64,000 nt of DNA, taken from NCBI RefSeq assembly GCF_001642475.1, contig NW_019173965.1, positions 1-64,000 of the forward strand, read 5' to 3'. The notes under the pieces were generated by a model. That model was not told the DNA's origin. It did not search any database and saw nothing but the letters and a program-made list of their open reading frames with translations. This document shows, piece after piece, positions 9,733 through 20,202 of the stretch (the first letter of the stretch is position 1; each line of letters begins with the position of its first letter). This stretch comes from Fonsecaea monophora (Eukaryota > Ascomycota > Eurotiomycetes > Chaetothyriales > Herpotrichiellaceae). The position numbers were made by a program, and so were the translations under genes.

Positions 9733-12024
9733 ATGGCACTTCCGCTGTCTGAAATCGCCGCCGCCGCACGCATCGCGTGGGCTATCTATGACCTCGGCTT
9801 CAGCCAGTACACCAGTGCCCGTAAGTGTGCTCTCGCCGTTGCCATCCATAAGAGCGAGAACCCAGGCTGAGAGCTACTACCATATAGAGCAGGAATATCT
9901 CGATTTCGGAAAGGACATACTACTTCTTCGCGACGGTCTCAAGGCCATCGTCGACTCGGTCGAGCATGTCAATCGCCAAGGTCCGCGCGGTGATGGGGGC
10001 GTAGACAACCGACAGGACTTGTCTGCTTTTCACACGATTGTTGGCGACTTCAGGGAGACGTTGAAACGGTGCGAGAAACTCATCCGCCAGAACGCCCATT
10101 TTAGCCGGGATGCCAGCGGCTTCGTACGCAATGTCCAGTGGAACTCGGGGATTGGCAGCTATGTTGAGTACCTGGGGAGACGAGTGTCTTTTCACTGTTC
10201 AAAGGTGTGTGCCTGTTATCTTGGGTGACCCCATCTTATATTCTTCTCTGACTGTCCGTGGCTAAACGTGGAAAAGATCAACTTGGTTCTCATCCCGCTC
10301 AAGATGTGAGTAGTAGATCGAGCATCCCTCTTACACTTGGCCGGAGTCCCTAACTTGATAATAGAAAGCTGTACACCGACATCCGGAGAGACATCTCCAT
10401 CGTCCACGAAGACATCATCTTCCAGTTCGAACAGATCATCCGAGCCCTCGATATCGACAGCGATGGCACCCTGCTGGCACTTCCAACCATCCTCGAAGAA
10501 AAGTTCCGGCTTTCTGTCGCACGATCATCGATCCCGTTCTCCATCGAAAAGGCCATTGACGCACTCGCCCTTCACCTGGGCAACAGCACGCAGCAGTTTG
10601 TGCTCCAGCCGCCACTGCTCGTCAGACCGGACACGTGCCAATACATCAACCTCATGAAATGCGTGTGGCTGGTGCAGCGTCTCCAACGGGACCCGAATTT
10701 CGAAGCCAGATGTCTGGACGTCCTCTGGGGGGCCTACTTTCGCCAATTACAGAGAAGAGTCATCCACGAGTGCCGACGGTTCGGGGCGCGCGATTGGCCC
10801 CTGCTCGCGCCCGACGACCAACAGATCTTGCAGGAAGCGGACGACAAGTTCGAGATGTGGGTGCACTTTGACGAGGCCGACGACTTGGACGACCTCACCG
10901 AGCCCAACGGGATGGAGACGCGTGTCTTCCGCGCCACCCTGCCCGACGATTCCGGGCGGGCACAACAGATCGCGGTCCTCAGGGTCAACACGAGCCGGAT
11001 CCGACTCGTCCGCACCCTGACACGCGGCAATGACCGCGCGATTGAAAACTACGAGATCGACTCTCAGCGGGTGTTTCTGCTGCCCTTCTACAGCTTCCCC
11101 GAGGCGTCGGCGGACGCCCTCAGTCTCGGCTGGAAAGCCCAGGCCTCGGACCACCAGAGCCGGGCACTCACGTTCCGCCGACTGGGCGACCTGCACCGAC
11201 TGCAGGAGGCCATAACAAATTTTGGCGTTGTCGCTGATCGGCCCGGCGTGGCGGCCGTGCAGATCAAGGAGTCGACCATATCATCGCTGAAGACCATCGG
11301 AGTGGGCGGCAGGGCACAGATCTGGGTGTGTCGCGCCGAGAAGAGATACGACGAGCAGCACTCTCCCAGGTCTTTTGACACGGACTCGGCCAGCCCGCGG
11401 CCCAGGCAGGATTCAAGCCTCACCGGGTCGTCTGGGTGGAACGGCGCAGGCGGTCCTGGCGGGTGGGCGCGATCGTACGCGGCGTCAGTCAACGGCAGCA
11501 CCAGCATCCAACAGTCGGGCAGCCGTGCGCTGGTTGCTCGGCCCATCTCGGCGCAGCTAGTACTGTTCACCGAGCGAAAAAAGGGCGTCAAGACGCTCGT
11601 GGCGATCCAGATAGACGAGGGCACACGCCTGAGCCCGGAGAACTGCCACTGCAACAACCCGGCCAAGAAGTGCACGAAGATGGTCATCAAGAGTAGCGGG
11701 AGCAGCGTCAGCGGTCGCAGCACCGGCAGTTCCTCAGGTTCCAACAGCAGCCACAAGCCCACCGTCCCCGTCAAAATCTACGAGACCAAACCGGGCCACG
11801 AGGACCAGTGGAACCTCGCCGTGCTGGGGTACCCGGAGCACGAGGACGCGCGCAAGGACGTGCAGCTGCACCGGGCAAAGTTTCTCGTCGTCGACTTTGA
11901 GAGCGACCGCGCCCGCGAGCTCATGGTCGACGTCTTTGAGCAGACGTGCTTTCTCATGCAGGAGCGCGTGCGGATCTATCACCAGGACCTGGCGGATTCG
12001 AAGAGTCGCAACGTGGCGCAGTGA
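9733..12024 (+). CDS. Fungal protein of unknown function, 697 aa
   Basis: Four exons by my reading: 9733-9820, 9888-10204, 10277-10305 (29 nt) and 10365-12024; phases agree throughout. The N-terminus, MALPLSEIAAAARIAWAIYD then QQEYLDFGKDILLLRDGL, has the helical pattern often seen at the start of fungal signalling and immunity-like proteins that lack a catalytic domain. The middle is rich in charged helices (VWLVQRLQRDPNF). A Ser/Gly-rich low-complexity linker lies around 11400-11530 and again at 11695-11755, with a Cys/His cluster between them, ENCHCNNPAKKCTKM. The C-terminus ends in a conserved-looking PVKIYETKPGHEDQWNLAVL block and FLVVDFESDRARELMVDVF. I do not recognise a named domain. 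The first intron is the least certain: a different acceptor would leave only about 34 bp. Confidence 0.65.
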
Positions 12025-12693
12025 CTTGCAAGTTACTGTATTGTACAAGAGTATAACTATCACGGTTCCCTTCCCTATCACGCGGGTTACCATCCCTCCA
12101 TCCCTACCTCACTACCATGGTTACCTTGGCCAAGTATCTAGTACATAGGTACTGTCGGTATCGAGATAGTGAAAGGCGACTTTACTTACCGAGTACTCGG
12201 TACAGGTACTTGTCCATCGCTATACCTACCTGGCATACCATACCACACCCCACCATTGCGAAGAGGATGGAATACCTACATAGGGTCTAGACCAGGAGCA
12301 CAAACGAGCATGGGACATTACGGATATTACGGGTTTGGGGATATATTGCTCACAGGACCTCATCTGCCTTTGAATTAAAGGGGGTGTCTGGGTTCTTGTG
12401 CGTCATAATGTAGCACAGCGAGACACACAGAGGTAGAGAGAGAGGATTGGGAGGACGTGTATGTTGTATTGATTTTATGTGCATATGTGTATGAGTAGAA
12501 CATGATCGCTAGAATTGAGGGGGAAAAAAAAACAAAAAACAAATTAAAAATGATAATAAATAACTCCATTTTCGTCTCTGGTTCATAACTTGGTTGTCCT
12601 CAATCTCTGACACACTCTCTTGTAGGTAGTCCCTCCTCCTGAATAGGCCAGAGGTCAAGAGTTTCTCGTATTATTTGTCACCGTGGAGGGGTC
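12025..12693. other. Intergenic gap between convergent genes
   Basis: The 3' flanks of the plus-strand unknown gene and the minus-strand ankyrin gene. GGTACCTAC-type short repeats appear at 12140-12290, and an A-rich tract at 12525-12560. No ORF of note. Confidence 0.5.
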
Positions 12694-15206
12694 TCAGCCA
12701 CACGACAAATCATCCTCGCCATCCGACTCTGCCGCCGCGACGAGCTTCTCAAACTCGTCCAAAAACCCCTCTGGCGGACTGACTCTCCGGCGCGCAATCT
12801 CGAGGGCCGTGGCTCCCTTGTGGTCCCTGAGGGAGAAGTGGCTCTGCCGCCACCGGACAGCGGCGGTGGTGCGAAGGATGTGGACGGTGCGGGCGTCGGC
12901 CTCGAGCGCGGCGGCGTGCAGGATGGTGGAGCCGGCGTTGTTGACGACGACGTGGAGGGGATCGGCGCCTCGGTCCAGCAGCATGGTGAGGAAGAGGTGG
13001 TTGTTGTGGAAGACGGTCTCGAACAGGGGCGTGTCGCCGTGCAGGCTGCGCGTGTGCATGTCGGCGCCGGCGTCGAGCAGAAACGCCCCGATCGCGAGGC
13101 AGTTGGCGATGGCGGCGCCGGACAGCGGCGCGTGCCCGAAGGAGTTTGTGCTGTTCAGCGACGCACCCGCGCGCAGCAGCGTCCGCACCGGCTCGATCGC
13201 CCGCTGGTGCCGGCTCGCGTGGTGGATCGCCTGGCTGCCGATGGACGTGCGGGCGTGGACGTCGGCGCCGTGCAGGATCAGGAGCTCGAGGAGGCGCACC
13301 GAGCCCGTCGACGCCGCAAAGGTCAGCGGCGTGTTGCCAAAGTCGTCGCGACAGTTGACGTCCGCCCCGGCCTCCAACAAACACCTCACGGCGTCCTCGT
13401 CGCCCCTGGTCGCCGCCCAGTGCAGGGGCGTCCGCTTCATCGAGTCCGCCGCGTGGATGTGGTGCCGGTACTGTCCACTCTCGAGCTCTCTGGCCAGTGG
13501 TCCGGGAAACAGGCCCAGCACGACCTTGTGTATGTACGAAAACTCCCAGGCTTCGAGCTCTTCGGTTGCCGAAAAGACTCGCTTCAAGCCGTCAAGCTCG
13601 GCGACGGTCCCTCTCTTGCAGAGGATTTGCTCCCAGGCTTTTTGGAATGGGGTTCTGTGAGATGAGACGGTCAGAGAATGTCAGTCAATCAATCAATCAA
13701 GCTTCGTATGGTCTTTATGTTTGGGACCGAAGATTACATGCGTGTACAGGCGAGAATCGCAGGATAACGGATGAGGAATGGGCTGTTGTTGATAACTTAC
13801 GTGCCATAGTCGTCTTGCAGAAACGGATCTGCCCCTGCAGCCAAAAGGAGCGTGCACATGTTCGTTTTGTTACGGAGCACAGCGTACTATATCGAAGTTC
13901 GCGTTAGCTAGGTTTTCAAGCATACATAGCCCTGGTCTACTCGGTACCACTCACGTGTAAGGCTGTACGTCCATGATTAGGGTCCGCGTCGTTAAGTGAG
14001 GCCTTTCTGTCGTCCAGCAGTGACTTGGCGCCGTCGACGTTTCCAGTCAGCGCAAACTTGAGCAGCGAATCTTGTCCTCCGCCCCAAGGCACTCTGCGTC
14101 TGATATTCAGCTGCATCGTCCAACCAAGAGAAGATGACAACGTTGCCGAGGCGTGTAGTGCTCGTTGGGAGAACCACAAGGGAAAGCAATACACTAGATT
14201 AATCGATCTCTTGTCGGTGTTGCGACAAGCCTTGACATTGCATTTTGGCCAGAACCCGGGGGATCCGGAGTAGCCCAGAAACAAGGTCCCCAGGTAATTC
14301 TTGAGCAGGGAATTCTTGTATCGTCCAGCCGAGTGGCATACACAGGGACACGGCGCAACGCAACGACGCGCCCGGCGGAGGTGGAAGAACATGGTATTGT
14401 TCGGAAGAAACGTGTCTGTATTCACATGATTTGGCTGTAGTGTGCCATTGCTCAAAGCTATGGGAATTAACACAAGTATGTAAAGAGGGCTCACATGATA
14501 CTGTACCGTCTATCTTTGGTTCTTCCCTCGGGGCAATCTCTGTCGTACCTTGTGATATGCTTGAATGAGTGTCTTCATCGGCAGTACTCGAGTGATCTTG
14601 CGATGTAGGTGCATTGTCGGGAGCTTGGGTCAAACTAGCGGTGGTGTTCTCGAGCTGAGGCTGCAAAACATGGAATGAGGTGCTTGGACCTGGCTGTATA
14701 CATGAGAGAATGGTGGAATGCAAGTCTTCCAGCCGAGCTTCAATCTTGAAGATCCGACTGCTGAGATGATGTCCGTCAGCCTTGGTGGACAGCAACAGCA
14801 CAGCCTTGATATCCGATTTGAGTTTCCGTAGATTTTGGTGAATTTTCTTCGCTTTGGCTCTCTGCAAGACCCAGCCCAGCCGGCTTCGTTTGCTGGAAGT
14901 CTGTGATTCTGCCGTCTTGAGTATTTTCTCCAAGTCGACCAACGCCTTTCCCGCATCTTCGAGTGGCCTATAAGCCGCCTGGAGGAATTTAGATTGTTGT
15001 TGGTCTTGGCCTGCGACAATATCGTCGCAGAGATTCTTGACCTCTTCGAAGAAACCCTTAAGATCGCTGAGGTCGTTGAGCAGTGCCTGGATCTCGAACG
15101 GGGCATTCTGAGCGCATTTAATCAGCTTCACAAGTACAGCAATGCACGTTGAACTCGTGTCGAGTAGTGTAACGACACTGGCGCCAATTGACAAGGGATC
15201 AGCCAT
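12694..15206 (-). CDS. Helo-like N-terminal domain / Cys-motif / ankyrin-repeat protein
   Basis: Four exons: 15206-14507 (or ending at 14495), 14457-13955, 13886-13801 and 13654-12694; about 749 aa. The start MADPLSIGASVVTLLDTSST is the usual opening of the fungal Helo-like_N domain, found ahead of NACHT or ankyrin modules, and a helical LKSDIKAVLLLSTKAD region follows. The centre carries the conserved block RRCVAPCPCVCHSAGRY and TLFLGYSGSPGFWP, with CNVKAC and a FPLWF motif; this Cys-rich module recurs in fungal ankyrin proteins. From about residue 390 come ankyrin repeats with GRTALHYAVL, LLLAAGADP, KRTPLHWAATRG and LLDAGADMHTRS signatures, at least eight in all. Such proteins are usually linked to fungal allorecognition or innate-immunity-like signalling. 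The first intron is uncertain, since two donors 12 bp apart give the same frame. Confidence 0.8.
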
Positions 15207-15416
15207 GCTGAGATGCCTGGCCCCGGAGGGTTGGAAAGGTTGTAAGAGGAATGCACAGGCATGGTGATGGTGGTGGTATGCGTGTACATATGCTGTTGAT
15301 GAGGCTGAGAACATGAGCGCCTGATCAGGCACCAAAAGAGCCTCGTGCATATCTTGGCAGCCCAAGTGAAAGTCAATCATCAACGCCGACCTCAGTCTGC
15401 GCCTCACTCGGTTTTA

Positions 15417-15462
15417 CAGTAGGGTTCAAAAAGTCACCGACCACCCCTGTCTTGGCACCCAC
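15417..15462. repeat. Left terminal inverted repeat of the Tc1/mariner element
   Basis: Starts directly after a TA at 15415-15416. Its first 29 bases are the exact reverse complement of the last 29 bases of the right repeat; the inner 17 bases align with a 2-base gap. Confidence 0.93.
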
Positions 15463-15584
15463 TAAAATCCTACACCTCCATCAACAATGTATTACTTTCT
15501 CACCTAGTTTATCTGATAAATGATTACATTGTAGCTCATTCGATAGCCTAGATGTAGTACTAGCTAACCATCAGGTTGAGAAGT

Positions 15585-16621
15585 TCAAAATCGCGTATAC
15601 CAGCCCTTTGCCTCAACAGCAGCGTTGACCCTCTCGTCCATACTCCTTACGGCATTCTTGATCTTTTTCCTGTCGATACTAGCCCAGGCCTTTTTAATAG
15701 CCTTTGTAAATCGATCGAGAACCTCTTGAGACTCTCCAGTTGTATACTGAAGTTCTGAATCGATCGCGTTAACGAGATATTTAAGCTCGAACCAGAGGTT
15801 CTCGATGGGGCTTAAATCAGGCGAATATGGTGGCCATTCCACTACCCCTATTCCTTGATCTTGAAACCAATCCATTACCTTCTTTGCCTTGTGGATTGGT
15901 GCGTTGTCTTGCATGAATATCCTACCAGGCTACTAGTACATAGGGATATTCTCTTCAAGTACCTGGATATAGGAATTGGCTGAATATCCCATCTTCGTAG
16001 ACTGCTAATCGCGCGATAGAATAAAGGCGTCCGATGCTTCGTCTCCCCAGACTGCTGCCCAGATCATGATTGAGATATCCTGGCCCATCCCTTTAGGCGT
16101 GATTTTATCGCTATCCCACTTCTGTTGGGTCGTACGGAATACCCATTCTCGTTTATTACCTGAACCGCGTTAAATTGAGCATTCGTCTGACCAGATAACA
16201 CGGTATCAATCTTCCCAAGTCCAGTCTCTATAGGCTAATGCCCATTCGTACCTTGCTTTAGTACGCTGATCTGTCAATCGAGGACGCTTTTTAGCCATCC
16301 ATTTGTTGATATTGTAGGTATGAAGCATAGTCCGAATAGTATTATCACAGACATCAATCTGCAGCCGATTTCTTAACTGTGCGTAGGAGATTTTTAGCGT
16401 AAGCTTAATAGTACGTAGTATGAGTCTCTGGGTCGTTTACTTAGGATTTGAGGCCTTCCTGTCCTGGCGTTCTCATCAAGTTGAGGCTTTTGTATAATAT
16501 CATGAACTGTTGTCTTAGGAATTTTTGTAATTGCGGTGATTTCACACTCAGATTTTCCAGCTAAAAAAAGGCCGTACACTGTCCCTCTCTCGAAATCTGT
16601 ATACTCTCGACGCTTAGGCAT
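15585..16621 (-). pseudogene. Tc1/mariner transposase with DDE_3 domain, broken
   Basis: The frame opens with MPKRREYTDFERGTVYGLFL at 16621, followed by a helix-turn-helix (SECEITAITKIPKTTVHDII) and a GRPQ hook. It then loses the frame near 16440. The distal part, 15914-15585, carries the DDE_3 signature: MQDNAPIHKAKKV holds the second Asp and SPDLSPIENLWFELK the Glu, with 34 residues between them (DD34E). The first Asp lies in a VIWSDEC segment near 16190. Stop codons interrupt the conceptual frame at several places between these, including two adjacent TAGs at about 15930-15936, a TAG at about 16005 and a TAA at about 16172. At least one frameshift is also needed. It cannot make a full transposase. 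The CAG-to-TAG type changes would fit RIP mutation, but I did not measure this. Confidence 0.88.
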
Positions 16622-16701
16622 AATGACAAACAAACTAGAACTCAAACAGATAGTAATTGGGCGAGTAATTAATTGACGAAGTGGTGGTAGACCTATTCGT
16701 G

Positions 16702-16749
16702 GTGGGTGCCAAGAAGCTAAGGTGGTCGGTGACTTTTTGAACCCTACTG
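16702..16749. repeat. Right terminal inverted repeat of the Tc1/mariner element
   Basis: Ends directly before a TA at 16750-16751 and is the inverted copy of the left repeat, 48 bases long. Confidence 0.93.
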
Positions 16750-16898
16750 TACCCTCCTGCCTCCTTCCTCTCTCCCCTTCTGGCCCCTCGTATGGCCTAC
16801 GACATTGCAAAACATTGGACTGGACTTGGAGGGCAAGCAAAAGGCGTATCCGAGCCATATTTTATTTTCTTCGTTACATGGCCAAATCTTTCCCATTT

Positions 16899-17915
16899 CT
16901 ACAGCTTTCCGACCTCGTATGGCCTGTTTTCCCGCCAACACTGTGCAATCTCCCCTCGGGTACACACCCACACGTCCTGTTTCGAGGCGACATACTCACA
17001 AAACCGCTTCAACTCGGCAAACCGGCCGGGCTTACCGACAATTCTGCAGTGCAGGCCGACGGTCATCATCTTGGGCTTCCCCTGCTCGCCCTCCTCGTAC
17101 AGCACGTCAAAGGCGTTTTTCAAGTAGGTGAAGAAATCTCCCGGCCCGCCGAAGCCCGTCGGCGTGTGGAACTTGAAGTCGTTGACGTCGTACGAGTACG
17201 GCACCATCAGCATGCCGACACAGTCTTTTTTGGTGCGCTTGCCCTCGGCCACCATGGCCTGCTCCGCGGGCACGTCGACCCAGTAGGGGATGTCGTCACC
17301 GTAGCTGTCACTCTGCCACAGCAGCGGCAGTTTCATCTCGTCGTAGACGTCCCAGACCAGCGCACGGCTTCGACTCGACAGCCGCCCGTAGTACCAGCCG
17401 ACGGGATACTCACCCGTAACGGCCTTGAGGCTCTCGAGGCCCTTGCGGATCATGTCCTTTTCCTGCTCGGCGGGCATATCCTCGTAATTGATCCAACGGT
17501 AACAGTGGCTGGCGACCTCTGAGCCGCCCCGCACCGTCCGCCTCGCGACCTCCGGGTTGGCCTCGACGGCCTTGCCCACCGCGTACAGCGTCCACTTGAA
17601 CCGGAGGCGCTCAAACAGCGACATGATACGCCACACGCCCACGCGCGACCCGTACTCGTAGTCGCTCTCGACGTTGACCGCGCGCTGCTGCTGCCGCGGC
17701 GCGTACCGGCCCGCCGACTCCCACAGCGAGGCCTCGGACGTCGGGTCGCCGTTGAGCACGCAGTTCTCGCCGCCTTCCTCGTAGTTGATGACGAACGACA
17801 GAGCCAATTTGGCCTTGTTGGGCCACGGCGCCGCCGGGGGGTCGGGCCCGTAGCCCACCAGGTCGCGCGGGAAGTCGTGGTGGGCGTCCCATGTGTAGGG
17901 TGCTACGTCGGGCAT
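16899..17915 (-). CDS. PuuE-type amidohydrolase of the polysaccharide-deacetylase fold
   Basis: Intronless, 338 aa, start MPDVAPYTWD. The sequence follows bacterial PuuE allantoinase closely at the N-terminus: FPRDLVGYGPDPP, PNKAKLALSFVINYEEGGEN and LNGDPTSEASLWE, then ESDYEYGSRVGVWRIMSLFE, EVASHCYRWINYEDMPAEQE, GWYYGRLSSRSRALV and DSYGDDIPYWVDV. These are the NodB-like barrel motifs; the metal ligands are altered from chitin deacetylases, as in PuuE. Databases often call such fungal proteins chitin deacetylases, which I think is wrong. Known activities of the group are allantoin ring opening and, for the fungal HxnM relative, cyclic-imide hydrolysis. The gene is the first of a block with a flavin oxidoreductase, a second PuuE-like protein, an amidase and a transporter. 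It could be PuuE-type allantoinase or another cyclic amidase. Confidence 0.82.
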   Translation of the reverse strand: MPDVAPYTWDAHHDFPRDLVGYGPDPPAAPWPNKAKLALSFVINYEEGGENCVLNGDPTSEASLWESAGRYAPRQQQRAVNVESDYEYGSRVGVWRIMSLFERLRFKWTLYAVGKAVEANPEVARRTVRGGSEVASHCYRWINYEDMPAEQEKDMIRKGLESLKAVTGEYPVGWYYGRLSSRSRALVWDVYDEMKLPLLWQSDSYGDDIPYWVDVPAEQAMVAEGKRTKKDCVGMLMVPYSYDVNDFKFHTPTGFGGPGDFFTYLKNAFDVLYEEGEQGKPKMMTVGLHCRIVGKPGRFAELKRFCEYVASKQDVWVCTRGEIAQCWRENRPYEVGKL

Positions 17916-18605
17916 TGTGGCGCGGCGGTATTATTATGGTTGTTATTATTATTCTTTGTTGTTTCTTTTTGTTGGTGGTGGGAGACGATGACTGTATCGA
18001 GTGGTTAAGATGAGGGGTGAGAGGGAGATAGAGATAGAGATAGAGGACGGAGTAGATAGGGTACTGTATGTTTCTTGGAACTGGTCTAGGAAACTCCTCA
18101 ACACTTACACACCGGCTGGGTGTGGTCTTGGTCTTGGCCTGGACGTCGTACTTGCGGTATTTCCCCTTCGTGGTATTTCCCTTTTTTTTAATCTGAAATG
18201 CTTCAAGCGGCGGCGGCCCCGATTTCATATCATTGTTTGTCACTTGTTCTGATTATCAAGCCCCGCGGTGGACGACCTCGGATACCCGGCTACCTGGCTA
18301 CCTGATAGTGTCCTCGTAGGAAACTATTGCTTCCCCGAGGTGGCTCACCACGATAAACATTCGTGGATTCGCGGATTCGTGGGCATTTGTCAATCTGACA
18401 TCCCCAATACTGGTAACAAGCATGGCTGGACTTCTCCGCCCTCCACATGGTTCTAGATAACCGGAGAGAAGCTCGGTGATTTCCTGTTACGGCACGGACC
18501 ACGTTTCTCGTGGGCGCTCCAGTTGGAGTTCCCCGTTGGAGGCTGCACTAATACGTTGGGCACGGCAGTTCGCCCCAAGTACGAAGTTTTTGTAATGACG
18601 GACCA
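17916..18605. other. Intergenic region, promoter of the PuuE-like gene
   Basis: 5' flank of the minus-strand PuuE-like gene and 3' flank of the OYE gene. Contains a cluster of GATA motifs (listed separately) and a pyrimidine-rich tract around 17930-17985. Confidence 0.5.
18026..18059. promoter_or_regulatory. Cluster of HGATAR motifs (AreA/NIT2-like)
   Basis: AGATAG occurs at 18026-18031, 18032-18037, 18038-18043 and 18054-18059, about 110-145 bp upstream of the start codon of the PuuE-like gene at 17915. AreA/NIT2 GATA factors bind HGATAR, so four copies suggest nitrogen control. The first three are also a simple hexamer repeat and could be chance microsatellite sequence. Confidence 0.45.
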
Positions 18606-19949
18606 TCATTCCTCGCAAGGTGAATAGTCTGTATATCCACGAGCTCGTTCGTCAAAAGGCACCCAATAGAATCGGTCGCGTTCGTACTTTGTAAGCGCCT
18701 TGCCGCGTCTCAGGCGAGACACGAGATCGGGATTCGACGTAAAGTAGCGGCCGATACTGATCGCATCGGCTGAGCCAGACTCGATCACTCCCCAGACATT
18801 CGTGTCGTTGTAACCGCCCGAGACGAAGAATGGGGTCGATCCCATGATTTTGCGGAAGGGCTCGAGGCTGATATTGTCTCCGAGGGATTTCAGATATGTG
18901 TCTTTGGTGGCAGGGTCGATGATCTGCTCAAATCGTGGCTCGATGAAGTGGATGTACGACATGGTCGGTATCCTCTGCTTGAGCTGTTGGCATAGATGAG
19001 ACCAGATTTCCATTCTCTGCTCGCCATATGACTGCAGGAAGAGACCAAAGGGGGACAAACGGAGAGCAACGTTGTCTCCTCCAACGGCTTCCGCCAAAGC
19101 CTCCATAAGCTCCAGGGGAAATCGGCAATACCCAGCAACGGTGCCGCCGTATTCATCTGTCCGCTTGTTGATGTTCGTGCTGAGGAACTGCTCGACCAGA
19201 TATCCATTGCCACCATGGACCTCGATGCCGTCAAATCCACATTCAAACACGGCACGTTTGGCTGTGTCCACGTAAGCTCCTATAGTTCGCTTGATGTCGT
19301 CGTGGGTCATCTCCTTTGGCGGATGATCGCTCATTGTGATGCCTTCTCCGCGACCTGGTGCGCCGCTGTCATCGTCAGGAGGAGCGTAGCGCGACTTGTG
19401 ATTCCCCTCGAACGGCGTAGCACTGGGGCACACTGCGGGCACGCCGGTGAAATGAGGCAAGCACGATCTTCCTGCGTGCCAGAGTTGGGCGTAGATGTAG
19501 CCACCCTTTTCATGCACGGCGTCGACGACCGCTTTCCAGCCGGCGACCTGTTCGGGGAGAAACAATCCCGGCGCACAGGGTGACGCTGACGCTTCAACCG
19601 TAGGATAGATGCCTTCTGAAATGATGAGGCCTCCGGGGGTCGTTCGTTGGGCGTAGTAGGTAGCACCAAGTTCATCGTGACCCCAGGCACGGTTGGGTTT
19701 GCCGACGTATAAAGGAACCCCCCGATTGCGCGTCATGGGCGCCATGACAACTCGATGGGAGAGTTGGATCCGGCCATTGGCAATGGCAAGCGGCGTGAAA
19801 AGGGCCGAGTTGGCACGGTCCTGCGAGTCGACACTCGGTGGCTCTCTGGTGTCGGTCCAAACTGCTGTATTTTCGGGGCTCACAACGGCGTCTGCAGGGG
19901 CTGTCGCCGCAACTGGGGGAACCGGAGGAGCAGGAGCGGCGGCGGCCAT
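18606..19949 (-). CDS. NADH:flavin oxidoreductase, Old Yellow Enzyme family
   Basis: Single exon, 447 aa from the ATG at 19949 (MAAAAPAPPV); an in-frame upstream ATG at 20060 would add 37 residues with no family match. The TIM barrel has the OYE landmarks: RVVMAPMTRNR near the first strand, GLIISEG, YAQLWHAGRSCLP, FDGIEVHGGNGYLVEQFL and NKRTDEYGGT (the HGxNGYLxxQFL pattern). FFVSGGYN and ADAISIGRYFTSNPDLVSRL form the FMN phosphate site. Such enzymes reduce activated C=C bonds with NAD(P)H. The Ala/Pro-rich N-terminus is atypical. Position between two PuuE-like genes suggests a role as the ring-reducing step of a heterocycle pathway, like HxnT in nicotinate catabolism; this is inference. Confidence 0.86.
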   Translation of the reverse strand: MAAAAPAPPVPPVAATAPADAVVSPENTAVWTDTREPPSVDSQDRANSALFTPLAIANGRIQLSHRVVMAPMTRNRGVPLYVGKPNRAWGHDELGATYYAQRTTPGGLIISEGIYPTVEASASPCAPGLFLPEQVAGWKAVVDAVHEKGGYIYAQLWHAGRSCLPHFTGVPAVCPSATPFEGNHKSRYAPPDDDSGAPGRGEGITMSDHPPKEMTHDDIKRTIGAYVDTAKRAVFECGFDGIEVHGGNGYLVEQFLSTNINKRTDEYGGTVAGYCRFPLELMEALAEAVGGDNVALRLSPFGLFLQSYGEQRMEIWSHLCQQLKQRIPTMSYIHFIEPRFEQIIDPATKDTYLKSLGDNISLEPFRKIMGSTPFFVSGGYNDTNVWGVIESGSADAISIGRYFTSNPDLVSRLRRGKALTKYERDRFYWVPFDERARGYTDYSPCEE

Positions 19950-20202
19950 GATTCGACAGACTAGCACAACGAGACCAAAGTGACCTTGTAGGGACTCAAC
20001 TTGGTTGATATATTCCTTGTAAGATGACAGACGTTTGACGAGCCTCGTTTCCTTTCTCAAAACTTGGCGGCTGCTTCTAGCTACCTAGTATGTTCCTACC
20101 TAGATATTACCTAATACGGTAATATACGTGCCTAGACCTGGCCGGGTCATTACAAAACCTCCACTGCCCCACTGTCTGCCTCTCGTTCCCTATCGCGTAT
20201 GG

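Larger units (their letters stand above)
15417..16749 (-). mobile_element. Tc1/mariner (DD34E) DNA transposon, inactive
   Basis: A 1333-bp element bounded by terminal inverted repeats at 15417-15462 and 16702-16749. The outer 29 bases match perfectly, beginning CAGTAGGGTTCAAAAAGTCA, and the inner parts share CTTGGCACCCAC. TA flanks both ends (15415-15416 and 16750-16751), the target-site duplication of the Tc1/mariner superfamily. Inside lies one minus-strand transposase gene that has decayed. The element sits between the start of the Helo-like/ankyrin gene and the 3' end of a PuuE-like gene. Confidence 0.93.

Noticed and set aside
12820..13665. 281-codon open frame on the plus strand
   Set aside because: It is antisense to the ankyrin exon, Gly/Val/Ala-rich from GC-rich codons, with no domain; the ankyrin reading on the other strand has clear repeats.
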